64,000 nt of DNA from Sphingobium subterraneum (GTDB lineage Bacteria > Pseudomonadota > Alphaproteobacteria > Sphingomonadales > Sphingomonadaceae): contig NZ_JACIJP010000001.1 in the NCBI RefSeq assembly GCF_014199435.1, forward strand, positions 1,240,001 to 1,304,000. Reading direction: 5' to 3'. This document shows, piece by piece, positions 1-7,856 of this stretch; within the stretch, counting starts at the first letter, position 1; the number at the start of each line of letters is the position of its first letter. The notes under the pieces were generated by a model. The model ran no database searches and was not told the DNA's origin. It saw only the letters and a program-made list of their open reading frames with translations. The position numbers and the translations under genes are program-made.

Positions 1-455
1 TCGTCCTCGCTGATCTCGCCCTTCTTCTCGTCGGCCTTCAGGCTGTCCATGCCATCGCGGCGCACGTTACGGGCGGCAACACGTGCGGCTTCGGCATATT
101 TGCCCGCCAGCTTGGCGAGTTCCTTGCGGCGGTCTTCCGTCAAATCGGGGATCGGCAGGCGCAGCGTCTGTCCATCGACGATCGGGTTAAGGCCAAGGCC
201 AGCCGAACGGATCGCCTTGTCGACCGGCGTCACGTTGCTGCGGTCCCACACCTGCACGGAAAGCAGGCGCGGTTCCGGCGCGGAAACCGTCGCCACCTGG
301 TTGAGCGGCATATGCGCGCCATAAACCTCGACCGTGATGGGGTCGAGCAATGCGGTGTTCGCGCGACCGGTCCGCAGACCGGACAGATCGCCTTTCAATG
401 CTTCCACCGCACCCTTCATTCGGCGTTCGAGATCCGCCTTGTCGAACTGGGCCAT
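1..455 (-). CDS. frr: Ribosome recycling factor (3' end beyond the window)
   Basis: Ribosome recycling factor splits post-termination ribosomes together with EF-G in the cytoplasm. The visible protein starts [20 protein letters not shown] at the ATG ending at 455 and runs about 151 residues to the window edge; the family is about 185 residues, so roughly the last 35 are missing. The internal stretch around [20 protein letters not shown] is typical of the family. A GAGG about 8 nt before the ATG is a good ribosome binding site. It lies 33 nt after pyrH and is the last visible gene of the classical rpsB-tsf-pyrH-frr order. The identification is secure; only the 3' end is unseen. Confidence 0.96.
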   Translation of the reverse strand, partial: MAQFDKADLERRMKGAVEALKGDLSGLRTGRANTALLDPITVEVYGAHMPLNQVATVSAPEPRLLSVQVWDRSNVTPVDKAIRSAGLGLNPIVDGQTLRLPIPDLTEDRRKELAKLAGKYAEAARVAARNVRRDGMDSLKADEKKGEISED

Positions 456-488
456 ATGCGCTTCCTCTTTCCTTGTGATGCGGCCGGG

Positions 489-1211
489 CTACGCGGCAGG
501 GCCGACGGTGGTCGCGATGCCATCGCCGCCGAGCACGCGGGTCAGGTTGCCCGTTTCGCGAATGTTGAACACTATGATGGGAATGGCGTTCTCGCGGCAC
601 AGGGCCACGGCGCTTGCGTCCATCACTTTCAGATTATCATTGAGAACACGGTCAAAAGTTACTGATTCATAACGCTTTGCCTGTGCGTTCGTCTTGGGAT
701 CGGCGTCATAAACGCCATCAACACTCGTGCCCTTGAACAGCGCGTCACAGCCCATTTCCGCCGCGCGCAACGCCGCCGCCGTATCGGTCGTGAAGAACGG
801 ATTGCCCGTTCCCGCCGCAAAGATCACGATACGGCCCTTCTCCATATGCCGTACCGCGCGGCGGCGGATATAGGGTTCACACACCGTCTCCATCGGGATG
901 GCGGATTGCACCCGCGTTTCAATGCCCATGCGCTCCAGCGCATTCTGCACCGCAAGCGCGTTCATGACCGTCGCGAGCATGCCCATATAATCGGCGCTGG
1001 TGCGGTCGAACCCCTTCGCGGCGGCCGCAAGACCCCGAAAGATATTCCCCCCGCCCACAACCATGCACAGTTCGAACCCGGCCTGTTTGGCGGCGGCGAC
1101 TTCGCCCGCGATCCGGTCCACCGTTGCCGGATCGATGCCGAAAGCCCCCTCGCCCATCAGCACCTCGCCGGACAGTTTCAGCAGGATACGTTTGAAGCTC
1201 GGTCGGGTCAT
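489..1211 (-). CDS. pyrH: UMP kinase
   Basis: Uridylate kinase phosphorylates UMP to UDP in pyrimidine nucleotide synthesis and is a hexameric cytoplasmic enzyme of the amino-acid kinase fold. The protein is 240 residues, the normal length. [11 protein letters not shown] (residues 12-22) is the phosphate-binding start and [10 protein letters not shown] (51-60) the glycine-rich nucleotide loop; [16 protein letters not shown] further on is also characteristic. The reading frame is open 11 codons further upstream, but [16 protein letters not shown] is the usual start, so the ATG ending at 1211 is chosen. It follows tsf after a 105-nt gap that contains a hairpin, and precedes frr by 33 nt. Confidence 0.96.
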   Translation of the reverse strand: MTRPSFKRILLKLSGEVLMGEGAFGIDPATVDRIAGEVAAAKQAGFELCMVVGGGNIFRGLAAAAKGFDRTSADYMGMLATVMNALAVQNALERMGIETRVQSAIPMETVCEPYIRRRAVRHMEKGRIVIFAAGTGNPFFTTDTAAALRAAEMGCDALFKGTSVDGVYDADPKTNAQAKRYESVTFDRVLNDNLKVMDASAVALCRENAIPIIVFNIRETGNLTRVLGGDGIATTVGPAA

Positions 1212-1244
1212 AGCGGGTCGGAATTCCAGGGGACGGACAAACAA

Positions 1245-1274
1245 GTGGCGCGCACCTTAAGCGGTACGCGCCAC
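1245..1274 (-). terminator. Hairpin between tsf and pyrH (possible attenuator)
   Basis: An 8-bp perfect inverted repeat, GTGGCGCG (1245-1252) and CGCGCCAC (1267-1274), lies between tsf and pyrH. On the minus strand the stem is followed by the T-rich stretch TTGTTTGT, which resembles a weak intrinsic terminator. It may lower expression of pyrH-frr relative to rpsB-tsf. That role is inferred from position and structure only. Confidence 0.5.
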
Positions 1275-1316
1275 AGTGCAAGCACCCGGTGGTGCTCGCG
1301 TTCAATTAGTGCAGGA

Positions 1317-2246
1317 TCAGGAAACGCCAGCAGCAGCCGCGACTTCCGCCGCGAAATCGCTTTCTTCCTTCTCGATGCCTTCGCCAAGCTGGAAGCGGAC
1401 ATAATCCTTGAGCACGATCGACGCGCCAGCTTCCTTCGCTGCCTTGGCGACGACATCAGCAATCGGCGTCTTGTTGTCGATCACGAACAACTGGCTCAGC
1501 AGCGCGTTTTCCTTGGCGAACTTGGCCACCGCACCGTCGACCATCTTCGCGACGATCTCGGCGGGCTTGCCCGATTCGGCGGCCTTTTCGGCAGCGATCG
1601 CACGCTCACGCTCCAGCAAGGCCGGATCGATATCCGACGACGACAGCGCCAGCGGGAACGCAGCAGCGATGTGCATCGCGATCTGCTTGCCGAGCGGCTG
1701 GAGCACATCGGCGGAGGCATCGCCCTCGAGCGCAACCAGCACGCCGATCTTGCCCAGACCCGGCGCGGCCGCGTTGTGGACATAATCCACGACCAGACCC
1801 TTGCTCACCGACACGCGGCCCACGCGGCGCAGCGTCTGATTCTCGCCGATCGTGGCGATGTTGCCCACCAGCTTTTCGGCGATCGTGCCACCGGCCGGAT
1901 GCGCAGTCGCGCCAAGCGCTTCGGCGTCGGCAGCGCCAGTCAAAAGCGCAGCCTGCGCAGCGGTGCGCACGAAATCCTGGAACTGGTCGTTCTTCGCGAC
2001 GAAGTCGGTTTCGCTGTTCACTTCCACGGCAACCCCGGTGGTGCCAGCCACAGCCGTGCCGACCAGACCTTCAGCAGCCGTGCGGCTCGACTTCTTCTGG
2101 GCGGCGGCCAGACCCTTGGCGCGCAGCCAATCCGTCGCAGCTTCGAGGTCGCCATTGGCTTCCGTGAGCGCCTTCTTGCAATCCATCATGCCCGCGCCCG
2201 AGCGGTCACGCAGTTCCTTGACAGCGGCGGCAGTAATCTCGGCCAT
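1317..2246 (-). CDS. tsf: Elongation factor Ts
   Basis: EF-Ts is the guanine nucleotide exchange factor for EF-Tu in translation. The 309-residue protein starts [20 protein letters not shown], with the N-terminal UBA-like region and the conserved [22 protein letters not shown] at residues 80-87 is the invariant motif that contacts EF-Tu. Two ATG codons are adjacent (ending at 2249 and 2246). The second gives the family start MAEIT and sits about 8 nt from the AAGG ribosome binding site, so it is preferred. It is co-directional with rpsB, separated by 93 nt holding a hairpin. Length and motifs are normal. Confidence 0.97.
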   Translation of the reverse strand: MAEITAAAVKELRDRSGAGMMDCKKALTEANGDLEAATDWLRAKGLAAAQKKSSRTAAEGLVGTAVAGTTGVAVEVNSETDFVAKNDQFQDFVRTAAQAALLTGAADAEALGATAHPAGGTIAEKLVGNIATIGENQTLRRVGRVSVSKGLVVDYVHNAAAPGLGKIGVLVALEGDASADVLQPLGKQIAMHIAAAFPLALSSSDIDPALLERERAIAAEKAAESGKPAEIVAKMVDGAVAKFAKENALLSQLFVIDNKTPIADVVAKAAKEAGASIVLKDYVRFQLGEGIEKEESDFAAEVAAAAGVS

Positions 2247-2282
2247 CATGATTTCCTTCGATATGTCGTTGAATATGCAGGC

Positions 2283-2310
2283 GGGCGCTTCTTGAAATCA
2301 AAAAGCGCCC
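2283..2310 (-). other. Intercistronic hairpin between rpsB and tsf
   Basis: GGGCGCTT (2283-2290) and AAGCGCCC (2303-2310) form a perfect 8-bp stem with a 12-nt loop in the rpsB-tsf spacer. There is no T-run after the stem on the minus strand, so it is not a standard terminator. It could be an mRNA stability or attenuation element, since S2 is needed at lower level than EF-Ts. The structure is seen; the role is inferred. Confidence 0.45.
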
Positions 2311-2339
2311 TGCCCGATCGATGTTGCAGTAATGCGAAA

Positions 2340-3101
2340 TCAGGCTTCGGCGGAAACCGCTTCCTCGACCGGAGGCTCAGCCATGGCACCGACATCGAAG
2401 CCGGCGGCTTCCTGCGCACCGCGATTGCCACGCGTAGCAGCGGTCGCGATCGCATCGCAATAAAGGCGCAGCGCGCGGCTGGCGTCGTCGTTCGCCGGAA
2501 CCGGGAAAGCGATCCCCGACGGATCGACGTTCGAATCGAGGATCGCAACGACCGGAATACCCAGCGTGTTGGCTTCCTTGATCGCCAGCTCTTCCTTGTT
2601 CGCGTCGATCACGAACATCACGTCCGGAATGCCGCCCATGTCGCGGATGCCGCCCAGCGACAGCTCCAGCTTGTCCCGCTCGCGGGTCATCTGGAGCACT
2701 TCCTTCTTGGTGAGGCCGTGCGTATCGCCCGAGAGCTTCTCTTCGAGCGTCTTGAGGCGCTTGATCGAGCCGGAAATCGTCTTCCAGTTGGTGAGCATGC
2801 CGCCCAGCCAACGATGGTTGACGAAATGCTGTCCCGCCCGGCGTGCAGCGTCGGCAATCGGCTCTTGCGCCTGGCGCTTGGTGCCGACGAACAGCACCTT
2901 GCCACCGGCCGCGACCGTCGAGGACACGAAGTCGAGAGCGCGCGCGAACAGCGGCACCGTCTGGCTGAGGTCGAGGATGTGAACACCGTTCCGCTGGCCG
3001 AAGATATACGGCTTCATGCGGGGGTTCCAGCGGTGAGCCTGGTGGCCGAAATGCGCGCCGGCTTCAATCAATTGCTGCATGGTGACGACAGGTGCCGCCA
3101 T
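2340..3101 (-). CDS. rpsB: 30S ribosomal protein S2
   Basis: Ribosomal protein S2 is part of the 30S subunit and joins late in assembly with S1. The 253-residue product has the family landmarks: [20 protein letters not shown] near the N-terminus, [14 protein letters not shown], and [16 protein letters not shown]. The ATG ending at 3101 is preceded by AAGGAGAA, a strong ribosome binding site. It is the first gene of rpsB-tsf-pyrH-frr and is preceded by a structured leader (3128-3177). The C-terminal tail (about residues 230-253) is acidic and alanine-rich, as is common in alphaproteobacterial S2. Confidence 0.97.
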   Translation of the reverse strand: MAAPVVTMQQLIEAGAHFGHQAHRWNPRMKPYIFGQRNGVHILDLSQTVPLFARALDFVSSTVAAGGKVLFVGTKRQAQEPIADAARRAGQHFVNHRWLGGMLTNWKTISGSIKRLKTLEEKLSGDTHGLTKKEVLQMTRERDKLELSLGGIRDMGGIPDVMFVIDANKEELAIKEANTLGIPVVAILDSNVDPSGIAFPVPANDDASRALRLYCDAIATAATRGNRGAQEAAGFDVGAMAEPPVEEAVSAEA

Positions 3102-3127
3102 AATCGTTCTCCTTCCGGTTAAGCCTC

Positions 3128-3177
3128 TGGGAATCTGTGACCGGGACTGGTCCCGGCACCGGTATGTGCGATTCCCA
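3128..3177 (-). promoter_or_regulatory. Structured leader RNA of rpsB
   Basis: The 5' leader of rpsB contains an outer perfect 8-bp stem, TGGGAATC (3128-3135) with GATTCCCA (3170-3177). Nested inside is a 7-bp stem, CCGGGAC (3141-3147) with GTCCCGG (3150-3156). S2 is known to repress its own operon through a leader RNA in enterobacteria. The nested stems 26 nt before the start codon suggest a comparable S2-binding element here; this role is inferred, not shown. Confidence 0.5.
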
Positions 3178-3236
3178 TGTGGAATAGGGGGCTGCGCTTA
3201 GCCGGGGGTGCCCCCAAAGGCAAGCACAAAGAGGTC

Positions 3237-3265
3237 TTGACTTGGTTCGCAAATAGGAACATATC
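3237..3265 (+). promoter_or_regulatory. Putative sigma-70 promoter of the small membrane-protein gene
   Basis: TTGACT (3237-3242), a 17-nt spacer and CATATC (3260-3265) fit a housekeeping promoter reading toward the gene at 3354. The -10 element lies inside the LexA-type repeat at 3257-3271, the usual arrangement for an SOS-repressed promoter. Assigned by eye against consensus. Confidence 0.55.
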
Positions 3266-3280
3266 ATGAACATCTGGAAC
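3257..3280 (+). promoter_or_regulatory. LexA (SOS) box of alphaproteobacterial type
   Basis: GAAC (3257-3260), 7 nt, GAAC (3268-3271) is the complement of the direct repeat GTTC-N7-GTTC bound by LexA in alphaproteobacteria. A third GAAC follows at 3277-3280 with 5-nt spacing, and GTTC occurs at 3245-3248. The main repeat covers the -10 element of the promoter at 3237-3265. The site is between divergent genes, but its position fits control of the plus-strand small gene best. Confidence 0.6.
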
Positions 3281-3353
3281 AAACGACGGATTTCCGTGTT
3301 TATCGCTTTGTCCTCAGACGAACTGTGCTTCGGGTGAGATGAAAGGTCCGCTG

Positions 3354-3590
3354 ATGTTTGCTTTGCTTTCTGCCGGTATTTTCGGAATTGCTTTTTTGGC
3401 CGCTTCGGCGACCCTGTGGATGATGTTCACGACTTATGGGGCCAAGATGACAGCCGCGTTGCGCATGGAGCATGTCCCGGCCGCCAATCTTCATCGTGAA
3501 CAGGACTACCAGCGTATCCGCACCGTGCGGACCGTGCTCGTTCCTCGCACTGCAATGGCTCCTGCCCGCAGCCTGGTAAACGCTGCCTAA
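3354..3590 (+). CDS. Small membrane protein, probably SOS-induced
   Basis: I do not recognise the family. The product is 78 residues: a hydrophobic segment at about residues 2-28 (MFALLSAGIFGIAFLAASAT) predicts one transmembrane helix, followed by a basic 50-residue tail ending [20 protein letters not shown]. An in-frame ATG at 3339 exists, but AAAGG at 3342-3346 lies 7 nt before the ATG at 3354, so 3354 is chosen. Upstream is a promoter whose -10 is covered by a LexA-type repeat (3257-3271). SOS-controlled single-span proteins such as SidA and DidA of Caulobacter inhibit cell division; there is no visible sequence similarity, so that role is only a hypothesis. The stop codon overlaps that of the convergent pssA. 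Confidence 0.7.
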   Translation: MFALLSAGIFGIAFLAASATLWMMFTTYGAKMTAALRMEHVPAANLHREQDYQRIRTVRTVLVPRTAMAPARSLVNAA

Positions 3591-4369
3591 GCGGTTTCCC
3601 CTGTGACCATTCGCGCATTGCGCACACGGGCATAGCTCATGATCCCGAACGGAACCATGGCGATATAAAGCAGGCTGACGCCCAACAGGGTGATCCATGG
3701 CACGGTCATGAGCAGTGCGGCCAGAAGCCCGGCCATTGCAATGACTTCCAGCCGGATGTTCTTGCGTAGCCGCAGCGCCGACCAGCTATAGGTTGCGACG
3801 TTGGAAATCATCAGGAACGCGACCAGCGCCGTCCAGGGCGCGACCACATACCATTCGCGAAAGATCGGCTCACCGGTCACGAACCAGCAATAGAGCGGTA
3901 CAAAGACCAGCCCCGCACCTGCGGGAGCCGGAACACCGGTCAGGAAACCGGCCGATTTATGGGGTTGCTCGTCCGCATCGATTGCGGCGTTGAACCGGGC
4001 CAGCCGCAGCGCGCACATCAGCGCATGCATCAGCGCAATGATCCAGCCGATTTTGGGCAGAGCCTGCAACGACCAGAGATAAATAAGTAGCGCAGGCGCC
4101 ACACCGAATGCGATTGAATCCGACAGCGAATCGAGTTCTGCCCCGAAACGGCTCTCGCCGCGCAGCATGCGCGCGATGCGACCGTCCAGCCCGTCCAGCA
4201 CACCCGCGAGAATGACGCAGGCGACCGCCCGCTCCCATTCGCCGGAAACCCCGTAGCGGACGCCCGTCAGCCCAAAGCACAGCGCCATCGCCGTTACCGC
4301 ATTGGGCGCGACCTGCCGAAGCGAGATGCCCTGACGCAATCCGCGCGGGACAGCCCGCCGCCGCCTCAC
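3587..4369 (-). CDS. pssA: CDP-diacylglycerol-serine O-phosphatidyltransferase (phosphatidylserine synthase)
   Basis: This integral membrane enzyme makes phosphatidylserine from CDP-diacylglycerol and L-serine, the first step to phosphatidylethanolamine. The 260-residue protein carries the CDP-alcohol phosphotransferase signature D-G-x2-A-R-x8-G-x3-D-x3-D near residues 61-83 (DGRIAR...[12 protein letters not shown]) and several hydrophobic segments. The start is GTG (ending at 4369), overlapping the psd stop as GTGA, so translation is probably coupled. Psd, which acts next in the pathway, is directly upstream. The stop overlaps that of the convergent small membrane protein by 4 nt. Confidence 0.92.
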   Translation of the reverse strand: MRRRRAVPRGLRQGISLRQVAPNAVTAMALCFGLTGVRYGVSGEWERAVACVILAGVLDGLDGRIARMLRGESRFGAELDSLSDSIAFGVAPALLIYLWSLQALPKIGWIIALMHALMCALRLARFNAAIDADEQPHKSAGFLTGVPAPAGAGLVFVPLYCWFVTGEPIFREWYVVAPWTALVAFLMISNVATYSWSALRLRKNIRLEVIAMAGLLAALLMTVPWITLLGVSLLYIAMVPFGIMSYARVRNARMVTGETA

Positions 4370-5109
4370 TGGAACACACCGACGAGCGGAGTGGCGTCGC
4401 CGATTCGTCCCAGCACGGTCTCGCCCGCGATCGTGCGCTGCCCCAATGTCACGCGCGGAGCGGTTCCGGCAGGCAGATACACATCGACGCGGCTGCCGAA
4501 GCGGATGAGGCCGATCCGCTGGCCGCTCGCGACCACGTCGCCGGGCTTCACGAACGGCACGATGCGTCGTGCGACCAGCCCCGCGATCTGCGTGAAGCCG
4601 ATCCGCAGTCCGTCGGCGCGCTCGACCACAAGATGCTGACGTTCATTGTCCTCGCTCGCCTTGTCCAGGTCCGCATTCACGAACTTGCCGGAGATATAGA
4701 CGACCTGCCGGATCGTTCCGGCGACCGGCGTGCGGTTGATATGTACGTCAAACACGCTCATGAAGATCGACACGCGCATCATCGGCGCATCGCCGATCCC
4801 GGCCGCCCCGGCGATCTCCCGCGGCGGATTAACCTCCTGGATCAGGGTAATAAGACCGTCGGCTGGTGCCACGATCAGGTCCGGATCGAGCGGCGTCACC
4901 CGCACCGGATCACGGAAGAAGGTGAACACCCATCCCGTCACGATCACCATCAGCCAGCCCGCGACCGACCAGCCCATGATGAAAAACAGCAAAGTGATCG
5001 CAGCCGCGATCCCTCCGAATTTGCGGCCTTCCGGATGCACAGGGGGGAAGCGCCACTTGACGCCGGTGATGTTCTGGGTGGTGCCGCCAAGCGGAGATTT
5101 GGGTTCCAT
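4366..5109 (-). CDS. psd: Phosphatidylserine decarboxylase proenzyme
   Basis: Converts phosphatidylserine to phosphatidylethanolamine using a self-generated pyruvoyl group. The 247-residue form is the short Psd type found in alphaproteobacteria. A transmembrane hairpin lies near the N-terminus ([20 protein letters not shown]), then FFRDPVR and VAPADGLI. Self-cleavage is expected at the Gly-Ser in [12 protein letters not shown], with Ser near residue 206, leaving a small C-terminal alpha chain. It is translationally coupled to pssA through a 4-nt overlap, so two consecutive steps of one pathway share an operon. Divergent from icd across about 200 nt. Confidence 0.95.
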   Translation of the reverse strand: MEPKSPLGGTTQNITGVKWRFPPVHPEGRKFGGIAAAITLLFFIMGWSVAGWLMVIVTGWVFTFFRDPVRVTPLDPDLIVAPADGLITLIQEVNPPREIAGAAGIGDAPMMRVSIFMSVFDVHINRTPVAGTIRQVVYISGKFVNADLDKASEDNERQHLVVERADGLRIGFTQIAGLVARRIVPFVKPGDVVASGQRIGLIRFGSRVDVYLPAGTAPRVTLGQRTIAGETVLGRIGDATPLVGVFQ

Positions 5110-5245
5110 GTCGTGTCTTTACGGGCTCCGGTTCGATCTGACAACGGCGCGTGTCCCCGCGCTGCCGCCGGGAGAGGCCCGATTTCCCTATCAAGCGCGC
5201 TACGGCCCACAAAGTTGCAAAAACGCGAAATCCGTGCACGGCCGG

Positions 5246-5274
5246 TTGAAGTTTTGGTACGCTTTCCCTAGAGC
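5246..5274 (+). promoter_or_regulatory. Possible promoter of icd
   Basis: TTGAAG (5246-5251), a 17-nt spacer and TAGAGC (5269-5274) lie about 45 nt before the icd start in the psd-icd divergent region. The -10 match is moderate. Chosen by eye; no other clear signal is visible between 5110 and 5316. Confidence 0.35.
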
Positions 5275-5316
5275 CGCAAGCAACTTCATCCCCAGAAAGA
5301 AAGCGGACCCAGGCGC

Positions 5317-6537
5317 ATGGCAAAGATCAAAGTCAAAAATCCGATCGTCGAACTCGATGGCGACGAGATGACCCGGATTATCTGGGAATGGATCCGCGAA
5401 CGTTTGATCAAGCCCTACCTCGACGTCGACCTCAAATATTATGACCTGTCCGTCCAGAAGCGCGACGAGACCAACGACCAGATCACCATCGACAGCGCCA
5501 AGGCGATCCAGCAATACGGGGTTGGCGTCAAATGCGCGACGATCACGCCGGACGAAGCCCGCGTCGAGGAATTCAGCCTCAAGAAAATGTGGAAATCGCC
5601 GAATGGCACAATCCGCAACATCCTGGGCGGCGTCGTATTCCGCGAACCGATCGTCATCCGCAATGTCCCGCGCCTCGTACCGGGCTGGACCGATCCCATC
5701 GTCGTGGGTCGCCACGCCTTTGGCGACCAGTACCGCGCCACCGATTTCCGCGTGCCCGGCCCCGGCAAGCTGCGCCTCGTCTGGGAAGGCGATAATGGCG
5801 AGAAGATTGACGAGGAAGTGTTCCAGTTCCCGTCCGCCGGTGTGGCAATGGGCATGTACAATCTCGACGACTCGATCCGCGATTTTGCCCGCGCCAGCAT
5901 GAACTACGCGCTGGACCGCAAATGGCCGCTTTACCTTTCGACCAAGAACACCATCCTCAAGGCCTATGACGGCCGCTTCAAGGATCTGTTCCAGGAAGTG
6001 TTCGATGCCGAATTTGCCAGCAAGTTCAAGGATGCAGGCATCGTCTACGAGCACCGCCTGATTGACGACATGGTTGCCTCCGCCCTCAAATGGAGCGGCA
6101 AGTTCGTCTGGGCCTGCAAGAACTATGACGGCGACGTCCAGTCCGACACTGTGGCACAGGGTTTCGGTTCGCTCGGCCTCATGACCTCCGTGTTGATGTC
6201 GCCCGATGGCAAGACCGTCGAAGCCGAAGCCGCGCACGGCACCGTCACCCGTCACTACCGCATGCACCAGCAGGGCAAGGCGACATCGACCAACCCGATC
6301 GCGTCGATCTTCGCCTGGACGCAGGGCCTCGCTTTCCGCGGCAAGTTCGACGACACACCAGACGTCACCCGCTTCGCCGAAACGCTGGAGCGCGTGTGCA
6401 TCGAAACCGTCGAAAAGGGCGCGATGACCAAGGACCTCGCGCTGCTCATCGGCCCTGAACAGGCGTGGATGACCACCGAACAATTCTTCGAAGCGATCCG
6501 CGCCAATCTGGAAACGGCGATGGCCAGCTGGAAATAA
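5317..6537 (+). CDS. icd: NADP-dependent isocitrate dehydrogenase (eukaryote-like type)
   Basis: Oxidative decarboxylation of isocitrate to 2-oxoglutarate in the TCA cycle, producing NADPH. The 406-residue protein resembles the homodimeric eukaryote-like subfamily rather than the E. coli type: [20 protein letters not shown] at the N-terminus, [12 protein letters not shown] for substrate binding, and [18 protein letters not shown] for cofactor binding. Length is typical for alphaproteobacteria. It is monocistronic, with the psd-pssA pair divergent upstream and a perfect 10-bp hairpin just after its stop. The product supplies 2-oxoglutarate to the complex encoded at 55980-61486. Confidence 0.97.
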   Translation: MAKIKVKNPIVELDGDEMTRIIWEWIRERLIKPYLDVDLKYYDLSVQKRDETNDQITIDSAKAIQQYGVGVKCATITPDEARVEEFSLKKMWKSPNGTIRNILGGVVFREPIVIRNVPRLVPGWTDPIVVGRHAFGDQYRATDFRVPGPGKLRLVWEGDNGEKIDEEVFQFPSAGVAMGMYNLDDSIRDFARASMNYALDRKWPLYLSTKNTILKAYDGRFKDLFQEVFDAEFASKFKDAGIVYEHRLIDDMVASALKWSGKFVWACKNYDGDVQSDTVAQGFGSLGLMTSVLMSPDGKTVEAEAAHGTVTRHYRMHQQGKATSTNPIASIFAWTQGLAFRGKFDDTPDVTRFAETLERVCIETVEKGAMTKDLALLIGPEQAWMTTEQFFEAIRANLETAMASWK

Positions 6538-6545
6538 GCCTCACT

Positions 6546-6571
6546 CCGGCCTGCGTTATGGCGCAGGCCGG
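6546..6571. terminator. Bidirectional hairpin between icd and the FAD monooxygenase
   Basis: CCGGCCTGCG (6546-6555), loop TTATGG, CGCAGGCCGG (6562-6571): a perfect 10-bp stem between convergent genes. It lacks a T-run on either side. The TTA in the loop (6556-6558) would be the natural stop codon of the monooxygenase if the frameshift at 6701-6706 were corrected. Confidence 0.55.
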
Positions 6572-6680
6572 ATGTCCTGCGCCGGGGAGCGGATATGCTC
6601 CCGCCGGATCCCCAGACCCACCAGCCACGCGGGGATGATCCGCAGCATCGGCCAGCGGTTCAGCGCGCGCAGCGGAAGCG

Positions 6681-7799
6681 TCAGCCGCCCCTGACGGATG
6701 CCCCCCGCAACACCGACCCGATGATATTATCTTGAGCCAGCTTCTGCCCGCGCTGTATGATGCGCGTGGGAAGCATACGGCGTTTCTCGACCCCCGCCAG
6801 CATCGCATCGACCGGCCGCCCCTGTGCCATCGGTCCTGCCAACCGGTTCGCCGCCGCCACTGCGTCCTGCACCGCGAGGTTGATCCCCACTCCGCCAATC
6901 GGCGACATGGCATGCGCAGCATCCCCGATCGCGAGCAGCCCCGGCCGGTGCCAAGATGTCAGCCGATCCAGCGCCACGTCGAGCAGCTTGACCTGGTCCC
7001 AACTCGTGATGGTCGTCATCAGGTCGGCGAGCACCGGTGCCGTCACCGCGACCCGTGCGCGAAAGCGATCCAGTCCCCCGGCACGCTCGGTATCGGCGGC
7101 ACCCTTGGGTAGCACATAGGCGGCCTGCCAATAATCGCCCCGGTCGATACACACGATAATCTGCCCGTCGCGAACGACCATTCCCGAATTATTGTCATCC
7201 GTCGGCTCCTTGGGCAGCCGGAACCAGAAGATATCCATCGGCGCTCCGATCGTTTCCAAAGGAAGCAGCGCGCGTGTCCGCACAAGAGAACTGCGCCCGT
7301 CGGCCGCGATGACAAGATCCGCGCCGATCCGTTCACCCCCGGCCATGACGACACCATCGACCCGCCCCGCGCCATCAAAAGACATATCCTCCACCACCGC
7401 GTTCATGCGTAGGGAGAAACACGGCCATATCCGCGCGGACTGTGCCACGAAGTCGAGAAAATCCCATTGCGGCATCATGGCAATGTAGGGACAGGATACC
7501 GGCAGGCGGGAAAAGTCGGCAACGTTAACCGCGCGCCCATCGACCTCGGCAGTCAGCGCCGAAACCTTGTCGTGCGGTCGCGACAGCAACCCGTGTACCA
7601 GGCCGAGTTCATGGAACAGCTCCAGCGTCGACGGGTGCACCGTGTCGCCACGGAAATCACGGAGGAAGTCGCTATGCTTTTCGAGCACCACCGTAGGCAC
7701 GCCTGCCCGGGCAAAGAGTAGCCCGGCGACCATCCCTGCCGGTCCGCCTCCAATAATGATGAGTCTGCTCGGGCTTGTGCCTTTCCCTTTATGTGCCAT
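6681..7799 (-). CDS. FAD-dependent monooxygenase (UbiH/PHBH fold), apparently frameshifted near its 3' end
   Basis: A flavoprotein hydroxylase-type enzyme: the N-terminal dinucleotide fold is LIIIGGGPAGMVAGLLFARA, and the second FAD motif is AIGDAAHAMSPIGGVGINL. The substrate is unknown. The open frame gives 372 residues and stops at 6681 right after a run of six Gs on the coding strand (6701-6706). Shifting frame there continues as GIRQGRLTLPLRALNRWPML, then RIIPAWLVGLGIRREHIRSP, and stops at 6556 inside the hairpin loop. That extension looks like the natural C-terminus of this family. Either a G was lost or the base call is wrong. Divergent from the antiporter gene, with only 50 nt between starts. 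Confidence 0.85.
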   Translation of the reverse strand: MAHKGKGTSPSRLIIIGGGPAGMVAGLLFARAGVPTVVLEKHSDFLRDFRGDTVHPSTLELFHELGLVHGLLSRPHDKVSALTAEVDGRAVNVADFSRLPVSCPYIAMMPQWDFLDFVAQSARIWPCFSLRMNAVVEDMSFDGAGRVDGVVMAGGERIGADLVIAADGRSSLVRTRALLPLETIGAPMDIFWFRLPKEPTDDNNSGMVVRDGQIIVCIDRGDYWQAAYVLPKGAADTERAGGLDRFRARVAVTAPVLADLMTTITSWDQVKLLDVALDRLTSWHRPGLLAIGDAAHAMSPIGGVGINLAVQDAVAAANRLAGPMAQGRPVDAMLAGVEKRRMLPTRIIQRGQKLAQDNIIGSVLRGASVRGG

Positions 7800-7826
7800 T
7801 TTTCGTCTCCGCTCATGACAGCGCGC

Positions 7827-7856
7827 ATAATGCCTGCTTTAATGCGGTTATGCCAA
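7827..7856 (-). promoter_or_regulatory. Possible promoter of the FAD monooxygenase
   Basis: On the minus strand TTGGCA (7851-7856), an 18-nt spacer and CATTAT (7827-7832) fit a sigma-70 promoter. The -35 lies over the start codons of the divergent antiporter gene. Moderate consensus match only. Confidence 0.35.

Noticed and set aside
846..3122. Plus-strand open frame of 758 codons opposite pyrH, tsf and rpsB
   Set aside because: It is the shadow of three well-recognised minus-strand genes and shows an Arg/His-rich composition typical of antisense frames.
5200..6483. Minus-strand open frame of 427 codons opposite icd
   Set aside because: icd is complete and of normal length. The antisense translation resembles no family.
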